This document shows, one piece after another, positions 1-6,477 of a stretch of DNA of 8,293 nt; position 1 is the first letter of the stretch, and every line of letters begins with the position of its first letter. The DNA comes from Comamonadaceae bacterium. GTDB lineage: Bacteria; Pseudomonadota; Gammaproteobacteria; Burkholderiales; Burkholderiaceae_C. Both the position numbers and the translations under genes were made by a program. The notes beneath the pieces are model-generated. The model was not told the DNA's origin. It ran no database searches and was given only the letters and a program-made list of their open reading frames with translations. Location: positions 1 through 8,293 of the forward strand of contig CANBRV010000093.1 in the NCBI GenBank assembly GCA_947372005.1. Direction: 5' to 3'.

Positions 1-1335
1 ATGCTGGATCGCGCGCAAGCGGGTCAGGAGTTCGATCACTTGACCGAACGCGAAGAAGTACTCGCTTACTTACCACCAGCTTGGGTGGGGCAAAACATCT
101 TCTCGTATGCGCAGTGGCTATGCTGCGGCTACATCGTGAACTGCCCTGAATCGGCAGCTACGGTATCGATTGACCTGAAAGAAATTGGTCCCACCTATTA
201 TTTCGCACCACCTAGAGTTTTTGAAGGCTTGCTGACCAGTGTGATGATTCGCATGGAGGATGCGTCCCCACTCAAGCGCAATTTATTCCACAAGTTTATG
301 AACGTTGCCAAGCGCGTGGGGCCTGCGCTCACCGATGGCAATAAATCAGTCGGCTTAGTTGATCGCCTTACTTACGCGCTTGGTAATTTTTTGGTTTATG
401 GCCCACTGCGTAACAACCTTGGCATGAGCCGTGTCCGCGTGGCCTACACAGCAGGCGAGGCGATTGGTCCTGATCTGTTTACGTTTTATCGCTCTATCGG
501 CGTGAACTTGAAACAACTTTATGGCTCAACCGAAACGGCGGTCTTTGTTTGCCTGCAACCCGACAACGCCGCCAAGGCCGATACGGTGGGTATTCCTTGC
601 AAAGGCGTAGAAATCAAAATCGCGAGCGACGGCGAAGTGATGGTTCGCTCCAAAGGTTTGCTCAAGGAATACTACAAAAACCCAGAAGCAACAGCAGAGG
701 TGCTGACCGCTGACGGTTGGTATCACACCAGTGATGCGGGCTTTTTAGATGCCGACGGACACCTCAAAATCATTGATCGCGTGAAGGATGTGGGACGCAT
801 TGTGGGCGGCGCAAACGATGGCGCGATGTTTGCACCCAAGTATGTCGAAAACAAACTCAAGTTCTTCCCCTTCATCAAAGAAGTAGTGGCTTACGGCGAT
901 AAACGCGAGAAGGTCTGCGTCATGCTCAACATCGACTTTGATGCCGTTGGCAATTGGGCTGAGCGCAAAAATCTGCCTTATGCGGGCTACACCGATCTAG
1001 CGCAAAAACCCGAGGTCTACGCCATGATCCAAGACTGTGTGAATCAGGTCAACGTCGATCTCTCTAAAGACGACATGCTGTCTGGCTCGCAAATCAGCCG
1101 CTTTCTGGTACTGCACAAAGAGTTGGATGCGGATGATGGTGAGCTGACACGTACCAACAAGGTGCGTCGCGGCTACATCGCTGAAAAATATCAACCACTG
1201 GTCGATGCGCTCTACGGCGGCAAGTATGAGCAATTTATTGAAACAGCTGTGAAGTTTGAAGACGGTCGCACAGGCTCGGTGAGTGCCACACTCAAGATCA
1301 TGGATGCCAAGACACATAGCGGAGCGGCACTATGA
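1..1335 (+). CDS. AMP-dependent acyl-CoA synthetase/ligase (long-chain type), 5'-truncated by the window edge
   Basis: This is the C-terminal 444 residues of an ANL-superfamily acyl-CoA synthetase, a cytoplasmic enzyme that uses ATP to adenylate a carboxylic acid and then forms its CoA thioester. The ATG at base 1 is probably an internal methionine: the visible protein begins just after where the family's Thr/Ser-Gly-rich P-loop should be, and roughly 200 residues are missing compared with full-length relatives of about 600-650. Visible motifs are YLPPAW (23-28), YGSTETA (174-180, with the Mg/adenylate-contacting Glu), the GWYHTSDAGFLD segment with the ribose-binding Asp (239-250), the IDRVKD hinge (258-263), and LTRTNKVRR near the C terminus (382-390), where Lys387 is the expected adenylation lysine. 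The segment after the hinge (GANDGAMFAPKYVENKLKF) resembles the ligase type often found beside Liv transporters in Burkholderiales. It overlaps livG by four bases (ATGA), which suggests translational coupling. The acyl substrate is unknown; a fatty or aryl-alkyl acid is plausible. Confidence 0.93.
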   Translation: MLDRAQAGQEFDHLTEREEVLAYLPPAWVGQNIFSYAQWLCCGYIVNCPESAATVSIDLKEIGPTYYFAPPRVFEGLLTSVMIRMEDASPLKRNLFHKFMNVAKRVGPALTDGNKSVGLVDRLTYALGNFLVYGPLRNNLGMSRVRVAYTAGEAIGPDLFTFYRSIGVNLKQLYGSTETAVFVCLQPDNAAKADTVGIPCKGVEIKIASDGEVMVRSKGLLKEYYKNPEATAEVLTADGWYHTSDAGFLDADGHLKIIDRVKDVGRIVGGANDGAMFAPKYVENKLKFFPFIKEVVAYGDKREKVCVMLNIDFDAVGNWAERKNLPYAGYTDLAQKPEVYAMIQDCVNQVNVDLSKDDMLSGSQISRFLVLHKELDADDGELTRTNKVRRGYIAEKYQPLVDALYGGKYEQFIETAVKFEDGRTGSVSATLKIMDAKTHSGAAL

Positions 1336-2141
1336 ACAACACTAAAAAAATCGGCGATGTCATCCTTGACGTGCAAAACATATCACTCTCGTTTGGCGGC
1401 GTCAAAGCACTGACGGACATCAGCTTTAATGTGCGCGAACACGAAGTCCGCGCCATCATTGGCCCCAATGGCGCAGGCAAGAGTTCGATGCTGAACTGCA
1501 TCAACGGCGTGTACACCCCCCAACAAGGCTCGATCACGTTTCGGGGGCAAACCTTCAAACACATGAACTCACGCCAAGTGGCGGAAATGGGCGTAGCCCG
1601 TACTTTTCAAAACTTAGCGCTATTCAAGGGCATGAGCGTTCTCGACAACATGATGGCGGGGCGCAACCTCCACATCAAGAGCAATATTTTTGCACAAGCT
1701 TTTCGTAATCCATTTGGCATTTTTGGCCTTGGCAGCGCAGAAAAAGAGGAAGTAGCGCACCGCGAATATGTGGAAAAAATCATCGATTTTTTAGAGATTC
1801 AAGCTTACCGAAAAACGCCTGTAGCCCAATTGCCATATGGCTTGCAAAAGCGTGTGGACTTGGGACGCGCACTCTCTATGCAGCCTAGCGTGCTGTTGCT
1901 GGACGAGCCAATGGCCGGCATGAACTTGGAAGAAAAACAAGACATGTGCCGCTTCGTTTTAGACGTGAATGACGAATTCGGCACGACCATTGTTTTGATT
2001 GAACACGACATGGGTGTGGTGATGGATATTTCCGACCGCGTGGTGGTTCTGGACTACGGTAAAAAAATTGGTGACGGCACGCCTGAAGAGGTCCGCGCGA
2101 ATCCAGATGTCATCAACGCTTATTTAGGAACGAGTCATTAA
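1332..2141 (+). CDS. livG: ABC transporter ATP-binding protein, LivG type (branched-chain/HAAT importer)
   Basis: This 269-residue nucleotide-binding subunit sits on the cytoplasmic face and powers the LivH/LivM permease. The motifs are in order: Walker A GPNGAGKS (44-51), Q-loop glutamine in TFQN (Gln93), signature LPYGLQKR (167-174), Walker B VLLLDE (187-192) and H-loop His225 in IEHD. The roughly 45-residue stretch between Q-loop and signature is long, as is usual for LivG rather than LivF. The signature has Pro-Tyr in place of the consensus Ser-Gly; proline here recurs in this Liv-like subfamily, so I read it as a family trait and not damage. The ATG overlaps the stop of the upstream ligase (ATGA), and the start fits the expected N terminus (ILDVQNISLSFGGVKAL). 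Expression is probably coupled to the ligase. The family assignment is firm; leucine/isoleucine/valine as the cargo is not. Confidence 0.96.
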   Translation: MNNTKKIGDVILDVQNISLSFGGVKALTDISFNVREHEVRAIIGPNGAGKSSMLNCINGVYTPQQGSITFRGQTFKHMNSRQVAEMGVARTFQNLALFKGMSVLDNMMAGRNLHIKSNIFAQAFRNPFGIFGLGSAEKEEVAHREYVEKIIDFLEIQAYRKTPVAQLPYGLQKRVDLGRALSMQPSVLLLDEPMAGMNLEEKQDMCRFVLDVNDEFGTTIVLIEHDMGVVMDISDRVVVLDYGKKIGDGTPEEVRANPDVINAYLGTSH

Positions 2142-2143
2142 TT

Positions 2144-3073
2144 ATGGGATTCTTTTTAGAAACACTTTTAGGCGGCTTGATGACAGGGATGCTCTATTCC
2201 CTTGTTGCTCTGGGCTTTGTCTTAATCTTTAAAGCCTCAGGCGTGTTCAACTTTGCACAGGGAGCGATGGTGCTGTTTGCAGCACTGGCAATGGCGCGAT
2301 TTGCGGAATGGATTCCGCAAATCACAGGAATTGAGGATCCTATTTTTGGCAACATTGCAGGTTTCATTTGCGCTGCTGGCGTCATGTTCATCTTGGCGTG
2401 GGTCATTGAAAAGATGGTGCTGCGCCACCTAGTGAACCAAGAAGGCACAACGCTGCTCATGGCGACGTTGGGTATCACTTATTTTCTAGAAGGTGCAGGA
2501 CAAACTATTTTTGGCAGCGATATTTACAAAATTGATGTGGGCATGCCTAAAGACCCCGTCACCATTTTTGAGAGCGTCTTCCCTGGCGGCATCTTGATTA
2601 ATAAAGAAGATCTGATTGCTGCGTTAATTGCTGCCGTGCTGGTCGCTTTGCTCTCCGTGTTCTTCCAAAAAACAGCCACCGGTCGTGCCCTGCGTGCAGT
2701 TGCCGATGACCACCAAGCCGCACAGTCAATTGGTATTCCGCTCAATCGCATTTGGGTCATCGTATGGTGCGTGGCAGGCATTACTGCCCTAGTCGCTGGC
2801 ATTATTTGGGGCTCCAAGCTTGGGGTGCAATTCTCGCTATCAACCGTTGCGATGCGCGCCCTGCCCGTGGTGATTTTGGGTGGCCTCACCTCCGTACCAG
2901 GTGCCATTATTGGCGGCCTCATCATCGGCGTGGGCGAAAAATTATCCGAAATTTATATCGGGCCCATGGTGGGCGGCGGCATTGAAATTTGGTTTGCCTA
3001 TGTCTTAGCGTTGGTGTTCTTGCTGTTTAGGCCGCAGGGATTGTTCGGCGAAAAAATCATCGACCGTGTTTAA
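2144..3073 (+). CDS. livH: Branched-chain-type ABC transporter permease, LivH type
   Basis: This inner-membrane permease of 309 residues pairs with LivM to form the translocation channel. It carries the LivH hallmarks: an N-terminal hydrophobic stretch with GMLYSLVALGFVLIF (15-29), the FNFAQGAM motif (35-42), the cytoplasmic ATPase-coupling loop GRALRAVADDHQAAQSIGI (180-198), and the glycine-rich VILGGLTSVPGAIIGGLIIG segment (243-262). About eight hydrophobic segments can be picked out (near 5-30, 36-56, 68-92, 102-123, 153-175, 203-224, 232-262 and 280-297). A long polar stretch at about 124-152 lies between membrane segments and is probably periplasmic. The gene starts two bases after livG stops; AGGAA (2126-2130) inside the end of livG is the likely ribosome binding site. 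It also contains a striking palindrome at 2298-2323, listed separately. Confidence 0.96.
   Translation: MGFFLETLLGGLMTGMLYSLVALGFVLIFKASGVFNFAQGAMVLFAALAMARFAEWIPQITGIEDPIFGNIAGFICAAGVMFILAWVIEKMVLRHLVNQEGTTLLMATLGITYFLEGAGQTIFGSDIYKIDVGMPKDPVTIFESVFPGGILINKEDLIAALIAAVLVALLSVFFQKTATGRALRAVADDHQAAQSIGIPLNRIWVIVWCVAGITALVAGIIWGSKLGVQFSLSTVAMRALPVVILGGLTSVPGAIIGGLIIGVGEKLSEIYIGPMVGGGIEIWFAYVLALVFLLFRPQGLFGEKIIDRV
2298..2323. repeat. 26-base near-perfect palindrome inside livH
   Basis: GATTTGCGGAAT (2298-2309) and ATTCCGCAAATC (2312-2323) are exact reverse complements separated only by GG. In RNA this would form an 11-12 bp stem with a minimal loop; in DNA it has the symmetry of a dimeric-regulator site. 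It lies wholly inside the livH coding sequence (residues 52-60), in a stretch not obviously constrained by the conserved LivH motifs. Function is unknown and it may be chance. Confidence 0.6.
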
Positions 3074-3080
3074 AGAGGAA
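3074..3080 (+). promoter_or_regulatory. Ribosome binding site of livM
   Basis: AGAGGAA lies eight bases before the ATG at 3089 and just after the livH stop codon at 3071-3073. It supports the ATG at 3089 as the livM start and indicates independent initiation within the 15-base gap. Confidence 0.75.
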
Positions 3081-3088
3081 TTGACAAA

Positions 3089-4165
3089 ATGATTTATCGC
3101 GAAAACGGACAGTTCAAAACAAACTACACATCCGACCAACAAATCTTTGGCATTACGCAAGACCGTTGGTTCGTTTTAGGCTTGATGGCGTTTGCAGCAT
3201 TTATCCTGCCGTTCTTGGTGGACGAATACATGTTCCGCGCCATCTTAATTCCATTCCTCATCTTGTCACTTGCCGCTTTGGGCGTGAACATCTTGGTTGG
3301 CTACTGCGGGCAAATTTCACTAGGCTCAGGCGCATTTATGGCAGTGGGCGCATACGCGGCCTATAACTTTTTTGTCCGCATGGATGGCATGCCCGTCATC
3401 ATTTGTTTATTGCTTGGTGGCGTCTTTTCAACACTGGTTGGTGTATTTTTTGGAATTCCTAGTTTGCGCGTTCGTGGACTTTATTTGGCGATTGCTACTT
3501 TGGCAGCTCAATTTTTTTGCGACTGGGCGTTCTCGCGTATTGCATGGTTTACCAATAACTCATCCTCTGGCAGCGTTTCCGTCTCGGGCTTTGATGTCTT
3601 TGGCATGCCCATTGACTCTCCGATATCCAAGTACTGGTTCTGCCTAGCCTTTTTGATCGTCTTTGCTGTGCTTGCCAAAAACTTGGTGCGCAGTGCCGTA
3701 GGACGTGAGTGGATGGCGATTCGCGATATGGACGTTGCCGCCGCCGTCATTGGCATCAGACCTATGTACGCCAAGCTCTCCGCGTTTGCTGTGTCCAGCT
3801 TCATCATTGGCGTAGCAGGCGGGCTTTGGGGCTTTGTACATCTAGGCTCGTGGGAGCCAGCGGCGTTCTCGGTCGATCGATCGTTTCAACTTTTATTCAT
3901 GGTCATTTTAGGCGGCATGGGCTCCATCATGGGCAGCTTTATGGGTGCGGCATTTATTGTGATTTTGCCCATCGTCATCAATATCGTGTTACCTGAATTG
4001 GGAGCGTTAGTCGGCTGGCAAGTCAGCACGGCCGCGGTTACACATGCTGAGAACATGATTTTTGGCGCCCTGATTGTTTGGTTCTTGATTGTCGAGCCGC
4101 ATGGCCTTGCCAAGCTATGGAGCATAGGCAAGCAAAAATTACGGCTGTGGCCTTTCCCACATTAA
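3089..4165 (+). CDS. livM: Branched-chain-type ABC transporter permease, LivM type
   Basis: This is the second inner-membrane permease, 358 residues, partner of LivH. A hydrophilic N-terminal extension of about 26 residues precedes the first membrane segment. Diagnostic features are ALGVNILVGYCGQISLGSGAF (63-83, the LivM GQxSLG motif), the cytoplasmic coupling loop GREWMAIRDMDVAAAVIGI (205-223), and VILGGMGSIMGSFMGAAF (272-289). Hydrophobic segments lie near 28-46, 50-72, 78-95, 102-122, 129-150, 181-198, 229-252, 264-300 and 322-337. The end (IVEPHGLAKLWSIGKQKLRLWPFPH) matches the usual EPxGL ending of LivM, followed by a short basic tail. A good AGAGGAA site precedes the start. There is no sign of frameshift or truncation. 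Confidence 0.96.
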   Translation: MIYRENGQFKTNYTSDQQIFGITQDRWFVLGLMAFAAFILPFLVDEYMFRAILIPFLILSLAALGVNILVGYCGQISLGSGAFMAVGAYAAYNFFVRMDGMPVIICLLLGGVFSTLVGVFFGIPSLRVRGLYLAIATLAAQFFCDWAFSRIAWFTNNSSSGSVSVSGFDVFGMPIDSPISKYWFCLAFLIVFAVLAKNLVRSAVGREWMAIRDMDVAAAVIGIRPMYAKLSAFAVSSFIIGVAGGLWGFVHLGSWEPAAFSVDRSFQLLFMVILGGMGSIMGSFMGAAFIVILPIVINIVLPELGALVGWQVSTAAVTHAENMIFGALIVWFLIVEPHGLAKLWSIGKQKLRLWPFPH

Positions 4166-4180
4166 TTTTTCGCGATTTCA

Positions 4181-4211
4181 GTTGGTTTTTGTATTTTTAT
4201 TTTTAAAGGAG
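4181..4211 (+). promoter_or_regulatory. U-rich leader and strong ribosome binding site of the binding-protein gene
   Basis: The gap after livM (4166-4217) carries a T-rich tract at 4181-4204 (18 T, 4 G, 2 A, no C), followed by AAAGGAG (4205-4211) six bases before the ATG at 4218. This is the strongest ribosome binding site in the window and it fixes the start at 4218, ruling out an upstream in-frame TTG at 4182 that has no such site. A U-rich patch just upstream could bind ribosomal protein S1 and raise translation of a protein needed in excess; that role is inference. I see no convincing -35/-10 promoter pair here. Confidence 0.6.
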
Positions 4212-4217
4212 ATAGTC

Positions 4218-5528
4218 ATGAAACTTCGTCAACTCGTCCTTGCAGCAACCGCTGTAGCGACACTGGCCGTTGCCAGCGCTTCCGCTTTTGCACAGGCAAA
4301 AGAGCAGTTCTTTCCAGCCTTGCCATACCGCACAGGCGCTTATGCACCTAACGGTATTCCATGGGCAAATGGATATTCCGATTACTTCAAAATGATCAAT
4401 GCCAAAGGCGGCATTAATGGCGTCAAGATTTCTACCGAAGAATGCGACACAGCTTATGCAACAGACCGCGGTGTTGAATGCTATGAGCGCCTCAAGGGCA
4501 AATCTGCTGGTGCGATTTTTCAGCCCCTCTCGACAGGCATTACGTTTGCATTGACGGAAAAAGCGCCCGCTGACAAAAACCCTCTCATTACTGGCGGCTA
4601 TGGACGCTCTGAGTCCAGCGACGGCAATGTATTTAAGTGGAATTTCCCGCTAATGGGCACATACTGGTCTGGTGCAGACATCATCATGCAAACCATCACC
4701 AAGCGTGAAAGTGGTAACTTAAAAGGCAAAAAGATTGCGCTGGTCTATCACGATAGCCCATACGGCAAAGAGCCCATTGCTTTGTTGCAAGAGCGCGCAA
4801 AAATACAAGGCTATGACCTGAGTTTGCTACCTGTAACCGCGCCTGGCGTAGAGCAAAAAGCGACTTGGCTGCAAATTCGTCAAAACAAGCCTGATTACGT
4901 TTTACTGTGGGGCTGGGGCGTCATGAACTCGGCTGCTTTGAAAGAGGCGGTTGCGACGGGTTACCCACGTGACAAGATGTATGGCGTGTGGTGGTCAGCT
5001 GCTGAGCCTGATGTGAAAGACATCGGCGAAGGCGCAAAAGGCTATAACGGCTTAGTTGTTACAGGCAATAGCGGCAAAATTTTGGATGCCATTCGTAAAG
5101 ACCTGCACGGTAAAAAGGCTAGCACAGGACCAGTTGAAGAAGTGGGCCAGGTTCTCTATAACCGCGGCATGGTCTCAGCTGCTTTGGCAGTCGAAGGTGC
5201 GTTCCGTGCACAAGAGCGCTATGGCAAAGGCAAAGTCATGACAGGTGACCAATTGCGCTGGGGTCTGGAGAACTTGAACGTCACGGCTGCACGCATTGAG
5301 TCGCTAGGTTTGACTGGTTTGCTGCGTCCAATTAGCACATCTTGCCAAGATCATGAAGGTTCACGCTCTGCACGTATCCACCAGTGGGATGGCAAAAAGT
5401 GGAACTTTACAACTGACTGGATTGAAGCCGACACTTCCATCATCAAACCACTGGTTAAGCAATACGCTGACAAGTATGCAGCAGAGAAAAAGCTAACACG
5501 CCGCACACCAGCGGACTGCCAGTCTTAA
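4218..5528 (+). CDS. Periplasmic substrate-binding protein of the Liv-type ABC transporter (Peripla_BP_6 family)
   Basis: This 436-residue protein is exported to the periplasm, where it should capture the substrate and deliver it to LivH/LivM. The N terminus is a clear Sec signal peptide: basic MKLR, a hydrophobic stretch to about residue 19, then ASAFA before the probable cleavage after Ala25. No lipobox cysteine is present, so it is probably soluble. The mature protein fits the type I periplasmic-binding fold of LivK-like receptors: GYSDYFKMINAKGGINGVKI (52-71), GRSESSDGNVFKW (129-141), and KKIALVYHDSPYGKE (171-185) opening the second lobe. It is longer than classical LivK (about 350-370 residues), in line with receptors for non-amino-acid ligands. 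Four cysteines (76, 88, 376, 434) could form two disulfides. The ATG at 4218 is chosen for its ribosome binding site and intact signal peptide. It lies between livM and livF, and hairpins follow it. The ligand is not identifiable from the sequence. Confidence 0.94.
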   Translation: MKLRQLVLAATAVATLAVASASAFAQAKEQFFPALPYRTGAYAPNGIPWANGYSDYFKMINAKGGINGVKISTEECDTAYATDRGVECYERLKGKSAGAIFQPLSTGITFALTEKAPADKNPLITGGYGRSESSDGNVFKWNFPLMGTYWSGADIIMQTITKRESGNLKGKKIALVYHDSPYGKEPIALLQERAKIQGYDLSLLPVTAPGVEQKATWLQIRQNKPDYVLLWGWGVMNSAALKEAVATGYPRDKMYGVWWSAAEPDVKDIGEGAKGYNGLVVTGNSGKILDAIRKDLHGKKASTGPVEEVGQVLYNRGMVSAALAVEGAFRAQERYGKGKVMTGDQLRWGLENLNVTAARIESLGLTGLLRPISTSCQDHEGSRSARIHQWDGKKWNFTTDWIEADTSIIKPLVKQYADKYAAEKKLTRRTPADCQS

Positions 5529-5537
5529 TAGATCAAA

Positions 5538-5564
5538 GCCTAGCGGGATGATCTTCCGCTAGGC
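5538..5564 (+). terminator. Hairpin after the binding-protein gene: possible weak terminator, attenuator or mRNA 3'-end stabiliser
   Basis: GCCTAGCGG (5538-5546) and CCGCTAGGC (5556-5564) form a perfect 9 bp GC-rich stem around a 9-base loop, starting nine bases after the stop codon. With one bulged C the stem can extend through AAG/CTT. No proper T-run follows (TTATCTGC), so it is not a textbook Rho-independent terminator. Because livF and later genes probably depend on read-through, partial termination or protection of the upstream message from 3' exonucleases is the likeliest role (inference). Confidence 0.45.
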
Positions 5565-5620
5565 CTTATCTGCATTGGCTTGCGAAGCGCAATGTTTTAG
5601 CAGCCAATGCAAATAAGCCT
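5561..5620 (+). repeat. Second, larger inverted repeat in the gap before livF
   Basis: TGCATTGGCT (5571-5580) pairs perfectly with AGCCAATGCA (5602-5611). Allowing one mismatch and one bulge, the pairing continues outward from 5561 to 5620. The 21-base loop holds its own small stem, TGCG (5581-5584) with CGCA (5588-5591). The outer part of the stem uses bases 5561-5565, which also belong to the preceding hairpin, so the two full structures cannot both form. The repeat ends 17 bases before the livF ATG. No T-run follows it. Confidence 0.6.
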
Positions 5621-5637
5621 TAAATGAGATCCTATTT

Positions 5638-6459
5638 ATGAATTCTGAAACTACAGCCTCAAACATCGTGCTCAATGTCAATGGCATCGAGGTGATCTAC
5701 AACCACGTCATTTTGGTTTTAAAGGGCGTTTCACTCCAAGTGCCTGATGGCAAAATTGTGGCTATTTTGGGTGGCAACGGAGCAGGGAAAACAACCACGC
5801 TGCGTGCAGTGTCGAATCTGCTCAAGGGTGAACGAGGCGCTGTCACCAAGGGCTCGATTGAGCTGCGTGGTGAGCGGATCGAAAACCTCTCACCTGCCGA
5901 CTTGGTGCAGCGCGGTGTCGTGCAAGTAATGGAAGGTCGCCACTGCTTCGCGCATTTGACGATTGAAGAGAACTTGCTCACGGGTAGCTACACGCGCAAA
6001 AGCAAAGCTGAAATTGCTGCCAACTTAGAGAAGGTCTACAACTACTTTCCACGCCTCAAGACACGCCGAACATCACAAGCCGCCTATACCTCTGGTGGTG
6101 AGCAGCAGATGTGCGCGATTGGCCGCGCTTTGATGACCAATCCAAACATGGTGCTGTTGGACGAACCTTCGATGGGACTGGCTCCGCAAATCGTTGAAGA
6201 AGTGTTCAACATCGTCAAAGATTTAAACGAGAAGGAAAAAGTGACCTTCTTGCTGGCAGAGCAAAACACAAACATGGCTCTGAAGTACGCCGACTATGGC
6301 TACATCATGGAGAGTGGTCGTGTGGTGATGGACGGTGCAGCCTCAGAGTTGGCGAACAATGAAGACGTGAAAGAGTTTTACCTTGGTATGGGCGGCGGAG
6401 AGCGTAAATCGTTCAAAGATGTGAAGAGTTACAAACGTCGCAAGCGTTGGTTAGCATAG
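5638..6459 (+). CDS. livF: ABC transporter ATP-binding protein, LivF type (branched-chain/HAAT importer)
   Basis: This is the second ATPase subunit, 273 residues, expected to dimerise with LivG under the LivH/LivM channel. Motifs are Walker A GGNGAGKT (45-52), Q-loop in VVQVMEGRHCF (Gln96), signature TSGGEQQ (151-157), and Walker B MVLLDEP (171-177). LAEQN (206-210) has Gln209 where most ABC proteins have the H-loop histidine; this substitution is usual in LivF. The VMEGRHCFAHLTIEENLLTG segment (97-116) and the very basic tail ERKSFKDVKSYKRRKRWLA (255-273) go beyond classical LivF and match the subfamily found with acyl-CoA ligases. The ATG at 5638 has only a weak GAG (5626-5628) upstream, so translation may be modest and could depend on the structure of the preceding gap. 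It is separated from the other importer genes by that 109-base gap. Confidence 0.95.
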   Translation: MNSETTASNIVLNVNGIEVIYNHVILVLKGVSLQVPDGKIVAILGGNGAGKTTTLRAVSNLLKGERGAVTKGSIELRGERIENLSPADLVQRGVVQVMEGRHCFAHLTIEENLLTGSYTRKSKAEIAANLEKVYNYFPRLKTRRTSQAAYTSGGEQQMCAIGRALMTNPNMVLLDEPSMGLAPQIVEEVFNIVKDLNEKEKVTFLLAEQNTNMALKYADYGYIMESGRVVMDGAASELANNEDVKEFYLGMGGGERKSFKDVKSYKRRKRWLA

Positions 6460-6471
6460 GCGGCTGATAAC

Positions 6472-6477
6472 AAGGTG
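6472..6477 (+). promoter_or_regulatory. AAGGTG: possible ribosome binding site that leaves the next start undecided
   Basis: AAGGTG overlaps the GTG at 6475, which otherwise lacks any upstream Shine-Dalgarno sequence. The same hexamer sits six bases before an in-frame TTG at 6484, an ideal spacing. The PaaK-like gene may therefore start at TTG 6484, three residues shorter. The two choices give almost identical proteins. Confidence 0.4.

Noticed and set aside
1..3. ATG at base 1 as the true start of the acyl-CoA synthetase
   Set aside because: The frame opens at the window edge and the protein lacks the N-terminal third including the P-loop, so the real start lies upstream.
997..1317. Antisense open frame of 106 codons opposite the acyl-CoA synthetase
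   Set aside because: A shadow of the sense gene: no family features, and the sense frame holds conserved ligase motifs throughout.
2524..2925. Antisense open frame of 133 codons opposite livH
   Set aside because: It lies fully under a well-supported permease gene, shows no recognisable domain and is rich in Arg/Ala/Thr/Met as expected for the reverse of membrane-protein codons; no ribosome binding site was seen.
3081..3086. TTGACA, a perfect -35 hexamer, between livH and livM
   Set aside because: No -10-like hexamer at 16-18 bases downstream (the stretch is livM codons), and it sits in the spacer of the livM ribosome binding site.
3874..3883. CGATCGATCG palindrome in livM
   Set aside because: Short, simple overlapping CGAT repeat inside coding sequence; expected by chance and explained by the Val-Asp-Arg-Ser codons.
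4182..4217. N-terminal extension of the binding protein from TTG 4182
   Set aside because: It would put 12 hydrophobic residues ahead of a standard signal peptide and would translate through the AAAGGAG site; ATG 4218 is the better start.
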